In this document: in pieces, positions 4,842 through 6,869 of the stretch | Layout of the letters: every line of letters begins with the position of its first letter | Numbering within the stretch: position 1 is the first letter of the stretch | DNA from: Chloroflexota bacterium | GTDB lineage: Bacteria > Chloroflexota > UBA6077 > JADZDV01 | Length of the DNA: 6,869 bases | Direction of reading: 5' to 3' | NCBI GenBank assembly: GCA_020850915.1 | Contig: JADZDV010000091.1 | Location: 1-6,869 of the forward strand | The notes under the pieces: model-generated | The model's database searches: none | The model's input: the letters and a program-made list of their open reading frames with translations, nothing else | Told to the model about the DNA's origin: nothing | Translations under genes and position numbers: made by a program

Positions 4842-5933
4842 ATGGTCGTGTATTTCAAGCAGTTTCTGAACGATGAGCTCGGTTGCTCCGCCTACTTCAT
4901 CGCCTCGCGAGCGTCACGTGAGGCCGTCGTGGTGGATCCCGCATATGAGATCCAGCCGTACCTGGACCTGGCCAAAGAGCGCGGCTACCGCATCGTCTAC
5001 ATCATCGACACCCACCTGCACGCGGACCACATCTCCGGCAATCGCCGCCTCGCGGCTGCAACCGGAGCAACCCTCTGCCTTCACGAGTCGGCGGACGCCC
5101 TGTTCGCCTTTCACCCTCTGCGCGATGGCGACGAGATCCCTGTCGGACAGCTCGTTTTCCGGATCGTGCATACGCCCGGTCACCGACCGGAGTCGATCTC
5201 GATCGTGGTAGTCAACCCTCCTCGCAGCCCCGAGCCGTCGATGGTCTTGAGCGGCGACACGCTGTTCGTCGGCGACGTCGGCCGACCGGATTTCGGCGGC
5301 CCCGAGGGAGCGCACGAACAGTACGAGAGCGTCCAGAAGCTTCTGCGCCTCGAGGACTATGTCGAGGTGTTCCCGGCCCACTTCGAAGGCTTCTGTGGTA
5401 AGGGCATGTGCGGACGACCGAGCAGCACCCTCGGCTTCGAGCGCCGCTTCAACCCGGTCTTACAGCTCTCCCGGGAGGATTTCGAGACGATGGCGGCAGA
5501 GGTGCCCGCTCGTCCGCTCAACATGTCAGCCATCATCGAGACGAACCGCGGCGCTGGCGACTACGCCTGGGTCGTTACACACGGACACCACGCCGTGCCC
5601 AGTGTCCAGGCCGAGAACGGTCCTTCGTGGCTCTGCGAGCACCCGGATGCGGTCATTCTGGACGTCCGCGAGCCCCACGAATACGCGGCTGGCCACCTCC
5701 CAGGAGCGCTGTCGGTCCCCCAGGCTGACCTGGCGCTCCGCCTGGACGAGGTGCCCCCGGACGGGGAGGTCCTCGTTGTCTGCGCCAGCGGCGGCCGCTC
5801 CCAGCGCGCCGCGGAGTTCATGAGCGCGGTCGGCTACCCTCGGATCACGAACCTCGCCGGCGGCACCAACGGCTGGCGCGCGGCTGGCCATCCGGTCGAC
5901 ATGCCCGCGGCGCAATCGGCCGTGTCCGCCTGA
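4842..5933 (+). CDS. MBL-fold persulfide dioxygenase (ETHE1/SDO-like) fused to rhodanese
   Basis: This encodes a 363-residue cytosolic fusion. Residues 1 to about 245 are a metallo-beta-lactamase-fold domain of the ETHE1/glyoxalase-II-like type. Its metal motif is T57-H-L-H-A-D-H63, with H114 (HTPGH), D139 (SGDTLF) and H180 (PAH). H58, H114 and D139 correspond to the 2-His/1-Asp iron site of persulfide dioxygenases, which oxidise glutathione persulfide or a similar persulfide to sulfite. Residues about 255-355 form a rhodanese domain with ILDVREPHEYAAGHLPGA (272-289) and an active-site loop C314-A-S-G-G-R-S320, which transfers sulfane sulfur through a Cys persulfide. The fusion can couple sulfur transfer and oxidation in one chain. 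AAGGGG (4834-4839) lies only 2 nt before ATG 4842 but 8 nt before the in-frame GTG at 4848. That GTG would give MYFKQFLN, so it may be the true start. The rhodanese could also be regulatory. Confidence 0.92.
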   Translation: MVVYFKQFLNDELGCSAYFIASRASREAVVVDPAYEIQPYLDLAKERGYRIVYIIDTHLHADHISGNRRLAAATGATLCLHESADALFAFHPLRDGDEIPVGQLVFRIVHTPGHRPESISIVVVNPPRSPEPSMVLSGDTLFVGDVGRPDFGGPEGAHEQYESVQKLLRLEDYVEVFPAHFEGFCGKGMCGRPSSTLGFERRFNPVLQLSREDFETMAAEVPARPLNMSAIIETNRGAGDYAWVVTHGHHAVPSVQAENGPSWLCEHPDAVILDVREPHEYAAGHLPGALSVPQADLALRLDEVPPDGEVLVVCASGGRSQRAAEFMSAVGYPRITNLAGGTNGWRAAGHPVDMPAAQSAVSA

Positions 5934-6198
5934 ATCTGAGGCTCGACGGGGCGAGGCTGCAACGCCTGACGGTGGCACGATCTTCAATCCAGACGTCCGC
6001 CGCCGCGGTGCCCGGCGTTCGGCCGGGCTGCCGCGCCGCCCGTAGTTGCTCGCAACGTGCTCCTCCAGCGGCGAGCCGAGCCGCTCCTGCGCGCCCTGGC
6101 TGTACGGAACCTGTCAGATCCGATCGCCTCGGCCGACTCGCCTAGCCGCCGCCGGGTGCAGAGGGCCGGCCCGGTGATCGCCACGCCGATCGCCGCGA
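5934..6198. other. Gap between convergent units, no convincing gene
   Basis: These 265 bp follow the persulfide dioxygenase-rhodanese gene and precede the opposing MFS unit. The region is GC-rich and holds a strong hairpin (6004-6035), listed separately, and a GGGCCGGCCC palindrome (6163-6172). A minus-strand 72-codon ORF (6202 down to 5984) begins with an ATGA overlap on the previous ORF, but its product becomes strongly Arg/Ser-rich and looks like a shadow frame. No RNA gene was recognised. Confidence 0.5.
6004..6035. terminator. GC-rich hairpin, possible terminator between convergent genes
   Basis: The outer stem is CGCGG (6004-6008) with CCGCG (6031-6035). The inner stem is GCCCGGC (6010-6016) with GCCGGGC (6022-6028). 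A small T/TG internal loop lies between the stems and the hairpin closes on GTTCG. It lies 70 bp after the stop of the persulfide dioxygenase-rhodanese gene. No T-run follows on either strand, so this is a structural candidate only. Confidence 0.4.
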
Positions 6199-6441
6199 TC
6201 ATGCTCCCGCGCCATCCAAACGGCCACCAAGCCGGACGTGCCAGGGGGGAGGAGCGTCCTGGCCGCCACCAATCACGACGGCCGCACCGCCAGACTCCTC
6301 CAGTAGACCTGTCAGAGCACAGGCCTCGTGGCCCGACTGGGGGGGCAGGCTCCGGCCGTACGGCCCTGGATCGTCGGCGTCCGGATGTGGGTCCCGCCTC
6401 TCCACCGTGGCTTTCAGACCCCGCTCGCGCTCTGGAGTCAT
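6199..6441 (-). CDS. Doubtful 80-residue ORF coupled to the MFS gene by ATGA
   Basis: This ORF encodes 80 residues and starts at an ATG that overlaps the MFS stop codon as ATGA, a common arrangement for translationally coupled genes. The product begins Arg/Glu-rich (MTPERERGLK) and has one short hydrophobic strand GGAAVVIGGG (51-60) and a Gly-rich end. No family is recognised. There is no Shine-Dalgarno site. Only about 69% of codons end in G or C, lower than in neighbouring certain genes, which weakens the case. It may be a genuine small gene, a decayed remnant or a chance frame. Confidence 0.35.
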   Translation of the reverse strand: MTPERERGLKATVERRDPHPDADDPGPYGRSLPPQSGHEACALTGLLEESGGAAVVIGGGQDAPPPWHVRLGGRLDGAGA

Positions 6442-6869
6442 GGCTCGGGCAGGCCAGCTTGCAGACTGCGCTCGCTGACTCTCGCCAGGGCAAGCAGGCC
6501 GAGGCAGACGACACCAGCGGCGCTCAGCCAGGCGGCGCGGTAGCTCCCGGTCTGATCGACGATGAAGCCGAAGATTGGCGGTCCCAGCACCGAGCCCGGA
6601 CTACCGAGCGTCGAGACCAGGGCGACGGCGGTCGCAGCCGGTCCGCGACCGGCCGTCTCGATCACGAGCGTCCCCAGCACGCCGGTCCAGCCGAACGCGG
6701 AGGCCCCGAGCAGTGCGGCCAGCACGAGGGCGTAGAGCCACGGCGCGTCCGGCGGCATCGCCGCCGCCATCAGCATTCCGAGCAGAGTCAGCACAACGAT
6801 GATGACCAGGACCGGCCGGCGGCGCCCCCGAAAGTGGAGGTCGCTCAGCATGCCCCAGCCGATCCGGGC
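6438..6869 (-). CDS. MFS transporter, C-terminal part (5' end outside window)
   Basis: This is the last 143 codons of a major facilitator superfamily transporter, an inner-membrane carrier driven by an ion gradient. The frame is open to the window edge. The first visible residues read ARIGWGMLSDLHFRGRRR, the G-x-x-x-D-x-x-x-G-R-R type cytoplasmic loop found between helices 2-3 and 8-9. About four hydrophobic segments follow: PVLVIIVVLTLLGMLMAAAM, then LYALVLAALLGASAFGW running on to VLGTLVIE, then TAVALVSTLGSPGSVLGPPI running on to FGFIV, and finally AAWLSAAGVVCLGLLALA. The loop is therefore most likely the one between helices 8 and 9, and this is the C-terminal end of a 12-helix protein. It ends with a short polar tail, LPEP. 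Substrate cannot be predicted. ATG at 6851 is internal and should not be taken as the start. Confidence 0.88.
   Translation of the reverse strand, partial: ARIGWGMLSDLHFRGRRRPVLVIIVVLTLLGMLMAAAMPPDAPWLYALVLAALLGASAFGWTGVLGTLVIETAGRGPAATAVALVSTLGSPGSVLGPPIFGFIVDQTGSYRAAWLSAAGVVCLGLLALARVSERSLQAGLPEP

Noticed and set aside
4914..5987. Minus-strand ORFs opposite the persulfide dioxygenase-rhodanese gene
   Set aside because: They are antisense shadows of a gene with clear catalytic motifs and contain no recognisable motifs of their own.
6163..6172. Perfect palindrome GGGCCGGCCC
   Set aside because: Short all-GC palindromes are common in such GC-rich DNA, and no second copy or flanking signal supports an operator.
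6202..6514. Upstream part of the minus-strand ORF 5984-6514
   Set aside because: It overlaps the MFS 3' end and the 80-codon ORF in another frame and is rich in Arg, Gly and Ser. There is no domain.
1..6869. CRISPR array, tRNA/rRNA, insertion sequence, phage or defence genes
   Set aside because: Read on both strands, no regularly spaced repeats, tRNA-like cloverleaf, transposase or terminal inverted repeats were seen.

Overview
The window is a GC-rich bacterial chromosomal stretch with strong G/C third-codon preference, GTG/TTG starts and tightly packed genes. The gene families present (acyl-CoA dehydrogenase, DIM6/NTAB flavin reductase, Rieske ferredoxin, a peptidase-S51-like protein, a thioredoxin reductase with a CAIC centre, a secreted plastocyanin-like protein, a persulfide dioxygenase-rhodanese fusion and an MFS exporter) fit a GC-rich soil or environmental lineage such as Chloroflexota (Thermomicrobia-like). 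Other GC-rich phyla cannot be excluded from sequence alone. No tRNA, rRNA, CRISPR array, insertion sequence or phage gene was seen.

Layout. Positions 1-503 (+) hold the C-terminal part of an acyl-CoA dehydrogenase. It converges on a four-gene minus-strand cluster, and a strong hairpin at 508-549 separates the two. The cluster is transcribed from about 3402 down to 540: thioredoxin reductase trxB (2387-3352), S51/type-1 glutamine-amidotransferase-like protein (1505-2344), small Rieske ferredoxin (1138-1476) and flavin reductase-like flavoprotein (540-1148). Gaps are 42 and 28 bp and the last pair overlaps by 11 bp, so this looks like one operon. A 213-bp divergent control region (3353-3565) has a promoter candidate on each strand and launches a secreted cupredoxin-like protein (3566-4120, +).

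Positions 4121-4841 hold a gene-poor gap, a small one-helix membrane protein read leftwards (4254-4451) and an unrecognised 93-residue protein read rightwards from a strong Shine-Dalgarno site (4482-4763). Next is an MBL-fold persulfide dioxygenase fused to a rhodanese domain (4842-5933, +). The right end is a minus-strand MFS transporter (6438 to beyond the window edge), followed through an ATGA overlap by a doubtful 80-codon ORF. About 265 bp without a convincing gene (5934-6198) lie between these convergent units.

How the genes may work together: the centre of the window is redox and thiol/sulfur biology. It contains NADPH-thioredoxin reductase, a [2Fe-2S] ferredoxin, a flavin reductase-type protein, a copper-protein relative and a sulfane-sulfur enzyme. 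No terminal oxygenase is in view, so the electron acceptor of the Rieske protein is unknown. The most unusual observation is that the cupredoxin-like protein has lost both expected copper-binding histidines while keeping the Cys and Met. The trxB-S51-Rieske-flavin reductase operon is the best candidate for an uncharacterised multi-gene system, but its joint function is inference only.
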